A stretch of 64,000 nt of DNA from Agromyces sp. Leaf222. GTDB taxonomy: Bacteria; Actinomycetota; Actinomycetes; Actinomycetales; Microbacteriaceae. This document shows, piece after piece, positions 13,447-21,355 of this stretch. Under the pieces are notes generated by a model. The model was not told the origin of the DNA. It saw only the letters and a program-made list of their open reading frames with translations, and made no database searches. Location: the NCBI RefSeq assembly GCF_001421565.1, contig NZ_LMKQ01000001.1:1921651-1985650 (forward strand), read 5' to 3'. The translations under genes were made by a program, and so were the position numbers. The stretch's first letter is position 1. Each line of letters opens with the position of its first letter.

Positions 13447-14963
13447 TGGCCCGCGCGGCACTCATGGACTTCGACAAGGCGCTCGAGCTCTTCGAACCGG
13501 TCATCGGGCTCGAGGTGCACGTCGAGCTGAACACCACGACGAAGATGTTCTCGTCGGCGCCGAACCCGGCGAACTCGGCGTTCCACGACGCGGCGCCGAA
13601 CACGCTGATCACGCCCGTCTGCCTCGGCCTGCCGGGTTCGCTGCCCGTCGTGAACGAGCAGGCGATCCGCTCGTCGATCTCGCTGGGCCTCGCGCTCGGG
13701 TGCTCGATCGCCGAATCGAGTCGGTTCGCGCGCAAGAACTACTTCTACCCCGACCTGGCGAAGAACTACCAGATCTCGCAGTACGACGAGCCGATCGCGT
13801 TCGACGGCGAGGTCGAGGTCGAGCTCGAGAACGGCCGGATCTTCCAGGTGCCGATCGAGCGCGCCCACATGGAGGAAGATGCGGGCAAGCTGACGCACGT
13901 CGGTGGTGCGACCGGCCGCATCCAGGGCGCCGAGTACTCGCTCGTCGACTACAACCGCGCCGGCGTGCCGCTCGTCGAGATCGTCACGCGCCCGATCTTC
14001 GGTGCCGAGGCGGATGCCCCCGCGCTCGCGCGCGCCTACGTGTCGATCATCCGGGACATCGCACTCTCGCTCGGCATCTCCGAGGCGCGCATGGAGCGCG
14101 GAAACCTCCGCTGCGACGCGAACGTCTCGCTGCGCCCGCGCGGCCAGGAGAAGCTCGGCACCCGCACCGAGACGAAGAACGTGAACTCGTTCCGCTCGAT
14201 CGAGCGCGCGGTCCGCTACGAGATCCAGCGGCAGGCGGCGATCCTCGCCGACGGCGGGTCGATCACCCAAGAGACGCGGCACTGGCACGAGGACACGGGC
14301 ACCACGAGCGCCGGCCGTCCGAAGTCCGACGCCGACGACTACCGCTACTTCCCCGAGCCCGACCTGCTGCCGGTCGTGCCGTCGGCCGAGCTCATCGAAC
14401 AGCTCCGCGCCGAACTGCCCGAGCCGCCGGCGGCTCGCCGTCGCCGGCTGAAGGGCGAGTGGGGCTTCACCGACCTCGAGTTCCAGGATGTCGTGAACGG
14501 CGGTCTCCTCGTCGAGGTCACCGAGACCGTGGCCGCCGGCGCGTCGCCCGCGGCCGCCCGCAAGTGGTGGACCGGCGAGCTCACCCGCCTCGCGAACACC
14601 CGAGACGCGGATGCCGCGTCGCTGGCGTCGCCGACCCACGTCGCCGAGCTCGCGGCCCTCGTCGAGGCCGGCACCCTCACCGACCGCCTGGCCCGCCAGG
14701 TGCTCGAGGGCGTCGTCGCCGGCGAGGGTTCGCCGCAGCAGATCGTCGACGCCCGCGGTCTCGCCGTGGTCTCCGACGACGGGGCCCTCATCGCGGCGAT
14801 CGACCAGGCGCTGGCCTCGCAGCCCGACGTGCTCGAGAAGATCCGCGACGGCAAGGTCCAGGCCGCCGGCGCGGTCATCGGCGCGGTCATGAAGGCGATG
14901 CAGGGCAAGGCCGACGCGGCGCGCGTGCGCGAGCTCGTGCTCGAGCGGGCCACGGCCGAGTAA
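13446..14963 (+). CDS. gatB: Aspartyl/glutamyl-tRNA amidotransferase subunit B
   Basis: A 505-aa kinase/amidotransferase that phosphorylates the misacylated tRNA and adds ammonia. Seen: [11 protein letters not shown] near 25, [18 protein letters not shown] near 98, the [23 protein letters not shown] block near 160, and a C-terminal YqeY-like helical tail ending in [13 protein letters not shown]. It is the last gene of gatCAB and is followed by a strong hairpin. The start is the ATG at 13446, overlapping gatA. Confidence 0.97.
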   Translation: MARAALMDFDKALELFEPVIGLEVHVELNTTTKMFSSAPNPANSAFHDAAPNTLITPVCLGLPGSLPVVNEQAIRSSISLGLALGCSIAESSRFARKNYFYPDLAKNYQISQYDEPIAFDGEVEVELENGRIFQVPIERAHMEEDAGKLTHVGGATGRIQGAEYSLVDYNRAGVPLVEIVTRPIFGAEADAPALARAYVSIIRDIALSLGISEARMERGNLRCDANVSLRPRGQEKLGTRTETKNVNSFRSIERAVRYEIQRQAAILADGGSITQETRHWHEDTGTTSAGRPKSDADDYRYFPEPDLLPVVPSAELIEQLRAELPEPPAARRRRLKGEWGFTDLEFQDVVNGGLLVEVTETVAAGASPAAARKWWTGELTRLANTRDADAASLASPTHVAELAALVEAGTLTDRLARQVLEGVVAGEGSPQQIVDARGLAVVSDDGALIAAIDQALASQPDVLEKIRDGKVQAAGAVIGAVMKAMQGKADAARVRELVLERATAE

Positions 14964-14985
14964 CGACCCACCGGGCTCCCGTCTG

Positions 14986-15021
14986 CGGGCGGTGCATCGA
15001 CCTTCGGTCGGGCACCGCCCG
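14986..15021 (+). terminator. Hairpin terminator after gatB
   Basis: Arms 14986-14995 and 15012-15021 pair over 10 bp (CGGGCGGTGC / GCACCGCCCG), and the loop itself pairs through CGACC-TTC-GGTCG. It begins 22 nt past the gatB stop. There is no T-run, as is usual in such G+C-rich genomes. Confidence 0.65.
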
Positions 15022-15144
15022 TCGTCGTCGATGCGGCCGTTCGCGGCATCCGGTGCTCGAGCCCTTCGACCGCAGGGCCGGGCCGTGCGTCTCGAGCGAG
15101 GGTCACCGGCCGCGCACTCACAGCGGGTTCGAGGCTGCGAACCC

Positions 15145-15150
15145 TAGGCT
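15145..15150 (+). promoter_or_regulatory. -10 box TAGGCT upstream of the 15181 gene
   Basis: TAGGCT lies 30 nt before the ATG at 15181 and after the gatB terminator, so this gene has its own promoter. No clear -35 hexamer is visible at the right distance. Confidence 0.4.
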
Positions 15151-15180
15151 GGTCGTCCCCTGAACGATTGGTGAGCACTC

Positions 15181-15780
15181 ATGGGTTTCCTGGATCGACT
15201 CTTCGGCGCACCCGACGACCGCGCAGCCCAGCCCGCGCGACCGATGCCGCAGGCACGCACCCAATCCGCTGACGAGCGCGCGATCGAGCGGTATCGCTAC
15301 CTGCTGCGTACCGCCCCGCCCGAGTCGATCGAGGCCGTGCACACCGAGGCGTTCGCCAAGCTCACCCCCGAGCAGCGCGGGCAGGTCTATCGCGCGCTGG
15401 CCGCTCAGGCTCCTGCGGGCGAGCGGCTCGTCTCCGATGAGCCGGCGGTTCTGGCCCGTGCCGCGACGCGGGCCGAGCTGCGTGCGCCGGGCACGATGGA
15501 GCGAACGTTCCAGGCGACGGATGCCGCGAACGGCCGCCCGGCCTACGGCGGTCCGTCCTTCGGCTCCATGTTCGGCGGCTCGATGCTCGGCACGGTCGCG
15601 GGCGTCGTGGTCGGTTCGATGATCGCGCAGGCGTTCCTTCCCGGTCCCGACTTCGGCGGCGACGTCGCCGGCGGTGCCGCAGCGGACGCGTCCGGCACGG
15701 CCTCCGACGCATCGGGCGGCGACGGTGGCTTCGGCGGTGACTTCGGCGGGGGCGACTTCGGGGGAGACTTCGGCTTCTGA
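15181..15780 (+). CDS. Unknown protein with Gly/Asp/Phe-rich tail
   Basis: A 199-aa protein. Residues 1-10 (MGFLDRLFG) form a short amphipathic start. Residues 30-80 are helical and charged (ERAIERYRYLLRTAP, then LTPEQRGQVYRALAAQ). Residues 120-145 are a hydrophobic glycine-zipper-like segment (SMFGGSMLGTVAGVVVGSMI) that could sit in a membrane. The last 50 residues are low complexity and end in repeated GGDFGG units. I do not assign a function. It stands alone between gatB and dinB with its own promoter-like sequence. Confidence 0.7.
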   Translation: MGFLDRLFGAPDDRAAQPARPMPQARTQSADERAIERYRYLLRTAPPESIEAVHTEAFAKLTPEQRGQVYRALAAQAPAGERLVSDEPAVLARAATRAELRAPGTMERTFQATDAANGRPAYGGPSFGSMFGGSMLGTVAGVVVGSMIAQAFLPGPDFGGDVAGGAAADASGTASDASGGDGGFGGDFGGGDFGGDFGF

Positions 15781-15812
15781 GCCCCGAGTCGGCGCATGAC
15801 GGTGGCTGCGGG

Positions 15813-15818
15813 TAGGGT
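15813..15818 (+). promoter_or_regulatory. -10 box TAGGGT of dinB, leaderless geometry
   Basis: TAGGGT ends exactly 6 nt before the GTG at 15825, with no ribosome site between. No SOS (LexA) box of the GAAC-N4-GTTC type is visible in the 44-bp gap upstream. Confidence 0.5.
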
Positions 15819-15824
15819 CACCAC

Positions 15825-17183
15825 GTGAGCAAGCAGGACGGCTCGTCGAGACAGGTCACCACGGGGCCCGTCGATGATTCGGCGACCCCGATCCTGCACG
15901 TCGACATGGACGCCTTCTTCGTCTCGGTCGAGCTGCTCTCCAGGCCCGAGCTGCGCGGCAAGCCCGTGCTCGTCGGGGGCACGGCGGGCCGCGGCGTCGT
16001 CGCCGCCGCGAGTTACGAGGCGCGGCGCTACGGCGTGAACTCGGCCATGCCGATGTCGGTGGCGCTCCAGCGCTGCCCGAACGCGATCGTGCTGCGCGGC
16101 GACTACCCGTCGTACTCGACGTACTCGAAGCGGGTCATGGAGATCTTCGGGCAGATCACCCCGCTCGTCGAGCCGCTCTCGATCGACGAGGCGTTCCTCG
16201 ACGTGTCGGGCGCCCGGCGCCTGCACGGCACGCCGGCCGAGATCGCGTGGACCATCCGCGAGCGCGTGCAGGCCGAGACCGGGCTCACCTGCTCCATCGG
16301 GGTCGCGGCCACGAAGTACGTCGCGAAGGTCGCCTCGGGGCGGGCGAAGCCCGACGGCATGCTCGTGGTGCCGGCGCACGAGACGGTCGCGTTCCTGCAT
16401 CCGTTGCCGGTCTCGGCACTCTGGGGCGTCGGCAAGGTCACCGAGGAATCGCTGCTGCGGCTCGGCCTCCGCACGGTCGGCGACGTCGCAGCCATGCCGC
16501 CGGGCGCACTCGAGCGCGCGGTCGGTCCCTCGCTCGCGGCCCGGCTCGCCCACCTCGCCCGCGGCGAGGACCCCCGGGCGGTGCACACCGCGAGGGTCGA
16601 GAAGAGCATCGGGCACGAGCAGACCTTCGGGCACGACCTCGTCGATCCCATCGAGATCCGCCGTGAACTGCTGCAGCTCTCGGGCAACGTCGCCGTGCGC
16701 CTCCGCAAGGCCGGGCTCGTGGCTCGCACCGTCTCGCTCAAGCTGCGCTACGGCGACTTCCGCACCCTCACGAGGTCGCGCACGCTGGGCGAGCCGACCG
16801 ATGTCGCGCGTCGCATCTACGACGAGGCGACCGAGGCGCTCGTCGGGCTCATCGGCGACGGTCAGCGGGTGCGACTGATCGGCGTGCGCGCCGAGAACCT
16901 CCGCGAATCCGGGTCGGGCGCGATGCTCTGGGACCCCGACGAGGAGTGGCGCGATGCCGAGCGCACGATCGATCGGGTCTCGGCGAAGTTCGGGCGGGGC
17001 GCCCTGCGTCCGGCATCGCTCGTGCAGCGCGAGCAGGTGCGCGAGCAGCGTCGCGCGGCACGGTCCGACGCTGGCGACTCCGCTGCGCCGCCGCCGCCGG
17101 CGGCGCGCCGCACTCGACCCGGTCGCGACGAGGGCGACGGTGACGCCCCCTTCGACCCGACCGCCGCCGGATGGGGCTGGTAG
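15825..17183 (+). CDS. dinB: DNA polymerase IV (Y-family, DinB)
   Basis: A 452-aa translesion polymerase. Palm residues are intact: Asp27 in HVDMDAFFVS and the catalytic Asp121-Glu122 in SIDEAFLDVSG. The TGLTCSIGVAATKYVAKVAS fingers and palm region, two HhH segments (VSALWGVGKVTEESLLRLG) and the little-finger domain (about 255-370) follow. The C-terminus from about 395 is a Pro/Arg/Asp-rich disordered tail in which I see no clear QxxLF clamp-binding motif. The start GTG at 15825 is fixed by the TAGGGT spacing. Confidence 0.95.
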   Translation: MSKQDGSSRQVTTGPVDDSATPILHVDMDAFFVSVELLSRPELRGKPVLVGGTAGRGVVAAASYEARRYGVNSAMPMSVALQRCPNAIVLRGDYPSYSTYSKRVMEIFGQITPLVEPLSIDEAFLDVSGARRLHGTPAEIAWTIRERVQAETGLTCSIGVAATKYVAKVASGRAKPDGMLVVPAHETVAFLHPLPVSALWGVGKVTEESLLRLGLRTVGDVAAMPPGALERAVGPSLAARLAHLARGEDPRAVHTARVEKSIGHEQTFGHDLVDPIEIRRELLQLSGNVAVRLRKAGLVARTVSLKLRYGDFRTLTRSRTLGEPTDVARRIYDEATEALVGLIGDGQRVRLIGVRAENLRESGSGAMLWDPDEEWRDAERTIDRVSAKFGRGALRPASLVQREQVREQRRAARSDAGDSAAPPPPAARRTRPGRDEGDGDAPFDPTAAGWGW

Positions 17184-17200
17184 CCGCGCCCCGGCACGGG

Positions 17201-17206
17201 TAGCGT
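17201..17206 (+). promoter_or_regulatory. -10 box TAGCGT of the YtfJ-like gene
   Basis: TAGCGT ends 7 nt before the ATG at 17214. Because a GTG at 17205 would lie inside the -10 box, this spacing argues for the ATG as the true start. Confidence 0.45.
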
Positions 17207-17213
17207 GGCCGAC

Positions 17214-17558
17214 ATGGCTGAACTCGTATTGGACCTGGCAGAGCGCGTCGCGGGCGTCGGAGTGAAGACCGCCTACGGCGACAAGATCGAGATCGACGGC
17301 GTCGAGGTGGTGCCCGTCGCCCTCGGCTACTACGGGTTCGGCGGGGGCAACGGCAATGGCGACGCCACGTCCAACTTCACCGGCAGCGGAAGCGGCGGCG
17401 CAGGAGGCGGGCTCTCGGTTCCGCTCGGCGCCTACGTCGGCGGCGGCGGGCGGGTGAGGTTCGAGCCGAACGTCATCGGGCTCGTGCTCGTCGCGACCCC
17501 CTTCGTGTTCGTCGTCGGGCACGCGTTGAAGTCGGTGATCCGCGCCCTCAAGCGCTGA
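17214..17558 (+). CDS. YtfJ/GerW-like small protein
   Basis: A 114-aa protein with the layout of the Spore_YtfJ (GerW) family: an N-terminal helix, a VKTAYGDKIEIDGVEVVPVA strand region, a glycine-rich YYGFGGGNGNG loop and a second GSGSGGAGGG patch, then a hydrophobic C-terminal segment (VIGLVLVATPFVFVVGHAL) ending in basic residues. In Bacillus the family acts in spore germination, but homologues occur in non-sporulating actinobacteria with unknown roles. The C-terminal hydrophobic stretch suggests membrane attachment. An alternative GTG start at 17205 adds three residues. Confidence 0.7.
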   Translation: MAELVLDLAERVAGVGVKTAYGDKIEIDGVEVVPVALGYYGFGGGNGNGDATSNFTGSGSGGAGGGLSVPLGAYVGGGGRVRFEPNVIGLVLVATPFVFVVGHALKSVIRALKR

Positions 17559-17647
17559 GCCGAGCCCACTCGGAGGTCTGAACTCGCGGGCAGCGGCGAT
17601 GCTCGTGCGCGAGCGACGGTGACGCCTGCGTGTACGCTGGTGCACGA

Positions 17648-17736
17648 ACACGGGAGTCCGGTGAGCCGGGCTGAGAGGAAGGTTCTCAACCTTCGACCGT
17701 CGAACCTGATCTGGATCATGCCAGCGCAGGGAGGCA
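17648..17736 (+). promoter_or_regulatory. TPP (thiamine pyrophosphate) riboswitch
   Basis: The THI element is clear: ACGGGAGTCC, then GCTGAGAGG in the J3-2/P3 region, then the highly conserved ACCTGATCTGGATCATGCC followed by AGCGCAGGGAGG. It lies about 50 nt upstream of the ykoE ribosome site. When TPP binds, such elements in actinobacteria usually hide the ribosome site of the next gene. It should therefore turn down the whole ykoEDC-kinase unit when thiamine is plentiful. Confidence 0.95.
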
Positions 17737-17788
17737 TCCACATCTCAACAATCCCGTGCCGCTTTCCTTCGAACGAAAGGGCACGCCA

Positions 17789-18433
17789 GTGCACACATCC
17801 ACCAACCGGGCCGCAGCCACCGCAGCACCCGGGTCCTCCGTCTCGTCGTCGCCGCGCTTCCGCTGGCGCGTCGTCGACATCGTCGTGGCGAGCGTCATCG
17901 GCGTCGCCGTCGGCGTCGTCTTCTGGGCCTGGGGCGTGGTGTGGGGGCCCATCTCCGCGCCGATCGAGGCGCTGCTCCCCGGACTGCAGGCGGCTCCCGC
18001 GGCGCTCTGGGTCATCGCCGGCGTGCTGGGCGGGCTCATCATCCGCAAGCCCGGCGCCGCGCTCTACACCGAGCTCGTCGCGGCCGTGGTCTCCGCGCTC
18101 ATCGGGAGCCAGTGGGGTGGGCTGCTGACCATCGAGGCGGGCCTCGTGCAGGGGCTCGGCGCCGAGCTCGTGTTCGCGATCTTCCTCTACCGCAACTGGC
18201 GGTTCCCGGTCGCGCTCCTCGCGGGGGCGGGTGCCGGGCTCGCGATGGCGATCAACGACCTCGTGCTCTACTACGCCGGCGCTGCGCCGCTGTTCTCGAC
18301 GATCTACACGATCTCCGCGGTCCTCGGCGGCGCGGTGATCGCCGGCGGCCTGTCCTGGCTCGCGGTTCGCGGACTCGCACGGGCTGGGGCGCTCGACCGG
18401 TTCGCCGCCGGGCGTGAGCTGCGGACGGTCTAG
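17789..18433 (+). CDS. ykoE: ECF transporter S component YkoE (HMP/thiamine)
   Basis: A 214-aa integral membrane protein that binds thiamine or its pyrimidine precursor HMP in an ECF transporter. Roughly six hydrophobic segments run from VVDIVVASVIGVAVGVVFW (about 28) to VLGGAVIAGGLSWLAV (about 185). The motifs PGAALYTELVAAVVSALIGSQWG and IYRNWRFP-like turns match YkoE. I chose the GTG at 17789 because GAAAGG lies 8 nt before it; a GTG at 17756 would add 11 residues but lacks a ribosome site. It follows a TPP riboswitch and is first in the ykoEDC operon. Confidence 0.92.
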   Translation: MHTSTNRAAATAAPGSSVSSSPRFRWRVVDIVVASVIGVAVGVVFWAWGVVWGPISAPIEALLPGLQAAPAALWVIAGVLGGLIIRKPGAALYTELVAAVVSALIGSQWGGLLTIEAGLVQGLGAELVFAIFLYRNWRFPVALLAGAGAGLAMAINDLVLYYAGAAPLFSTIYTISAVLGGAVIAGGLSWLAVRGLARAGALDRFAAGRELRTV

Positions 18434-18438
18434 CCGCC

Positions 18439-19971
18439 GTGCACGGCGACTCGCGCCCACCGGCCGCTTCCGTCAGCGCACGCGGCTGGGGATGGCGTCA
18501 CGGAGGGCGGCGCCACCCGGCCGTGCAGCACCTCGACCTCGAGATCGGCCCAGGCGAACGCGTGCTGCTCCTCGGCGCCTCGGGGGCCGGCAAGTCCACG
18601 CTGCTGCACGGTATGGCCGGCGTGCTCGGCGGCGACGACGACGGGGAGACGCTCGGCGAGCTGCTCGTCGACGGCCGGCATCCCGCCGCCATCCGCGGCC
18701 GGGCCGGGCTCGTGCTGCAGGACCCCGACGCGCAGGTGATCATGGCGCGCGTCGGCGACGACGTGGCATTCGGGCTCGAGAACCTCGGGGTCGCGCGCGA
18801 CGAGATCTGGCTGCGGGTTCGCTCGGCGCTCGATGCCGTCGGCCTCGACCTCCCGCTCGGGCACGCCACGGCCGAGCTCTCGGGCGGCCAGCGTCAGCGC
18901 CTCGCCCTCGCCGGCGTGCTCGCCATGCGGCCGGGCCTGATCCTGCTCGACGAGCCGACCGCGAACCTCGACCCCGAGGGCGTCCGCGAGGTGCGCGACG
19001 CCGTCGCCGCGGTCGCGTCGGCCACCGGCACGACGCTCGTCGTCGTCGAGCACCGGGTCTCGACCTGGCTTCCGGTGGTCGACCGCGTCGTGGTGCTCGG
19101 CGCGGCGGGCGGCGTGCTCGCCGACGGTCGCCCGTCCGAGGTGCTCGCCGAGCGTGCCGACGAGCTCCGCACGGCCGGCGTCTGGCTGCCAGACGAGGTG
19201 CCGTGGCGTGCACCCGCAGCGGCGGCCGGCCCGCGGCATCCGCTGCTCGAGGCTTCGGCGCTCGACATCGGGCGCACCGCCGGCGCTCCCGTGCAGCTCG
19301 GCATCGACCTGACCGTCGACGCCGGGCGCGTGCTGGCGATCGCCGGCCCGAACGGCGTCGGCAAGTCGACCCTGGCGCTGACCCTCGCGGGCCTGCTCGA
19401 GCCCCAGGGCGGCGACCTCGCGGCATCCGAACTCCTGACGCGTGGCCTGCGCCCAGAACCGTGGCGCTGGCGTTCGCGAGACCTCCTCACCCGCATCGGC
19501 ACCGTGTTCCAGAGCCCGGAGCACCAGTTCCTGACGGGCTCGGTGCGCGCCGAGCTCGAGGTCGGTCCGCGCGCCCTCAAACTCGGCGCCGGTGAGCGAC
19601 GGGCCCGCACCGACGAGCTGCTCGGCGTGCTTCGGCTCGACCATCTCGCCGGGGCGAACCCGTTCACCCTCAGCGGGGGCGAGAAGCGACGGCTCTCGGT
19701 CGCCACCGCGATCGCGACGCGACCCCGCGTGCTCGTGCTCGACGAGCCCACCTTCGGACAGGATGCCGCGACCTGGCGCGAGCTCTCGAAGCTGCTCGTC
19801 GGCCTCCGTGACGACGGCGTGGCCCTCGTCGCGGTGACGCACGACGAGGTCTTCGTCGACGCGATCGCCGACGACCGGTTCGAGTTGCGCCCGCGCGAAC
19901 AGGGTGCCTCGACCCAGGCGGCGACCACCTCGGCGGGCGTCGCCGAGCGCAGGGGAGGTTCCGGCCGATGA
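18439..19971 (+). CDS. ykoD: Energy-coupling ATPase YkoD (two fused ABC domains)
   Basis: A 510-aa protein with two complete ABC ATPase units. The first has Walker A GASGAGKST, signature LSGGQRQRLALAG and Walker B LILLDEPTANLD. The second has GPNGVGKST, LSGGEKRRLSVA and VLVLDEPTFGQD. Fused ATPases are typical of the YkoEDC systems. It drives uptake of the ligand bound by YkoE through YkoC. The GTG start lies 5 bp after ykoE and the stop overlaps ykoC by 4 bp (ATGA). Base use is like its neighbours. Confidence 0.93.
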   Translation: MHGDSRPPAASVSARGWGWRHGGRRHPAVQHLDLEIGPGERVLLLGASGAGKSTLLHGMAGVLGGDDDGETLGELLVDGRHPAAIRGRAGLVLQDPDAQVIMARVGDDVAFGLENLGVARDEIWLRVRSALDAVGLDLPLGHATAELSGGQRQRLALAGVLAMRPGLILLDEPTANLDPEGVREVRDAVAAVASATGTTLVVVEHRVSTWLPVVDRVVVLGAAGGVLADGRPSEVLAERADELRTAGVWLPDEVPWRAPAAAAGPRHPLLEASALDIGRTAGAPVQLGIDLTVDAGRVLAIAGPNGVGKSTLALTLAGLLEPQGGDLAASELLTRGLRPEPWRWRSRDLLTRIGTVFQSPEHQFLTGSVRAELEVGPRALKLGAGERRARTDELLGVLRLDHLAGANPFTLSGGEKRRLSVATAIATRPRVLVLDEPTFGQDAATWRELSKLLVGLRDDGVALVAVTHDEVFVDAIADDRFELRPREQGASTQAATTSAGVAERRGGSGR

Positions 19972-20747
19972 GCATCGCGAGCATCCGACCCGGCTTGCCC
20001 CTCGCCGCCGTGAACCCGGTCGCGAAGGTCGCGGCCACCGTGCCGCTCAGCATCGTGCTGATCCTCACCCTCGATGTCGTGTCGGCGACCGTCGCGATCG
20101 TCTGCGAGCTGCTCGTGTTCACGCTCATCGGCCTCGGCGGACTGCTCTGGTCGCCCCGAACACTGCCCGTGTGGATCGCGGCGCCCCTGACCGGGCTCAG
20201 CATGGTGCTCTACGGTGCGCCGTCGGGCGCGACGCTCTGGGACTTCGGGCTCATCCACGTGACCGAGGGGTCGGTGCAGATCGGCCTCGCCACGACGGCC
20301 CGCGTGATCGCGATCGCCCTGCCCGCGGTGGTGCTGTTCCTCACGATCGACCCGACCGACTTCGCCGACGGGCTCGCCCAGACGCTGCGGCTGCCCGCCC
20401 GGTTCGTGCTCGGCGCCCTCGCCGCGCTCCGCCTGGTCGGGTCCTCGATCGACGACTGGCGCACGCTGAACCTCGCCCGTCGAGCGCGCGGCATCGCCGA
20501 TCGCGGGATGCTCCTCCGATTCCTCGGGCAGGCGTTCGCGATGCTGGTGCTCTCGATCCGCCGCGGCAGCACCCTCGCGACCGCGATGGAGGCCCGCGGC
20601 TTCGGCACGGAGGTCGAGCGCACGTGGGCCAGGCCCGCGCACTTCGGGCGCACCGAGTGGCTGGTGATCGCGGTCGGATGCCTCGTCGCGGCGCTGTCGG
20701 TGACGATCGCCGTCACGACGGGAAGCTGGAATGTCGTCTGGTCGTGA
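19968..20747 (+). CDS. ykoC: ECF transporter T component YkoC
   Basis: A 259-aa CbiQ-type transmembrane coupling protein. Hydrophobic segments lie near 25-75, 85-125 and 235-255. The cytosolic coupling motifs are recognisable: LARRARGIADRG (about 170) and AMEARGFGTE (about 206), each with the A-R-G signature that contacts the ATPases. It overlaps ykoD by 4 bp and the next kinase gene by 17 bp, so all four genes are probably one transcript under the TPP riboswitch. Confidence 0.92.
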   Translation: MSIASIRPGLPLAAVNPVAKVAATVPLSIVLILTLDVVSATVAIVCELLVFTLIGLGGLLWSPRTLPVWIAAPLTGLSMVLYGAPSGATLWDFGLIHVTEGSVQIGLATTARVIAIALPAVVLFLTIDPTDFADGLAQTLRLPARFVLGALAALRLVGSSIDDWRTLNLARRARGIADRGMLLRFLGQAFAMLVLSIRRGSTLATAMEARGFGTEVERTWARPAHFGRTEWLVIAVGCLVAALSVTIAVTTGSWNVVWS

Positions 20748-21309
20748 TCCGGCCCGCGCGGGGCACCGGCTGCCCGATGCGGCCCTGCAGGCCGTGCGAG
20801 CGGCCGTCACCGGCATCCGTCGACCGCTCGTGCTCATCGACGGGCCCAGTGGCGCGGGCAAGTCGACGTTCGCCGATCTGATCGTCGCCGCATGGCCGGG
20901 GCGTGCGCCCGATCTCATTCGCCTCGACGACGTGTACCCGGGGTGGTACGGCCTCGAACGGGCCGTCCAGAGCCTCGAACGCAGCCTCGTCAGGCCGTGG
21001 CTGCGCTCGACCCCGGGTCGCACGCAGGGGTGGGACTGGGAGGCGGACCGGCCCGCCGTGGTCACTCCGCTCCGCCCGGGCAACGCGCTCGTGATCGAGG
21101 GCTGCGGCGCGCACGGCACCGCGCCGGACGTTCGCTCGGCCGTTCGCGTGCGGGTCGACGCGCCCGACGCCGAGCGCCGCGAACGCGCGCTCACGAGGGA
21201 CGCCGGCGCGTTCGACCCGTTCTGGGACGTCTGGGATGGTCAGTGGCGCAGGTACGAGCGGCGCCTGGGCGCGACATCCGCAGCCACGATCAGGGTGCGG
21301 ATGCGCTGA
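20731..21309 (+). CDS. P-loop small-molecule kinase (uridine kinase-like fold), in TPP operon
   Basis: A 192-aa protein. It has the Walker A GPSGAGKSTFADL (about 39-51), then LIRLDDVYPGWYG (about 62), a pattern of the uridine kinase/phosphoribulokinase-like NTPases, and VIEGCGAH near 115. The lid region RERALTRDAG is Arg-rich. These features support ATP-dependent phosphorylation of a small molecule, but the substrate is not readable. It begins inside ykoC (17-bp overlap), so it is likely translated with the thiamine/HMP transporter. A role with vitamin B1 or its precursors is an inference from this position only. Confidence 0.75.
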   Translation: MSSGRDPARAGHRLPDAALQAVRAAVTGIRRPLVLIDGPSGAGKSTFADLIVAAWPGRAPDLIRLDDVYPGWYGLERAVQSLERSLVRPWLRSTPGRTQGWDWEADRPAVVTPLRPGNALVIEGCGAHGTAPDVRSAVRVRVDAPDAERRERALTRDAGAFDPFWDVWDGQWRRYERRLGATSAATIRVRMR

Positions 21310-21355
21310 CGGCCGGCCCGAGAGGGCGCGCACGGTCGCGCACCGAGTCGACCCG

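Noticed and set aside
15781..15824. LexA/SOS box before dinB
   Set aside because: No GAAC-N4-GTTC-like or related palindrome is present in the short gap.
17756..17788. Earlier GTG start for ykoE
   Set aside because: No ribosome site precedes it, and the GAAAGG site falls inside this extension, 8 nt before the GTG at 17789.
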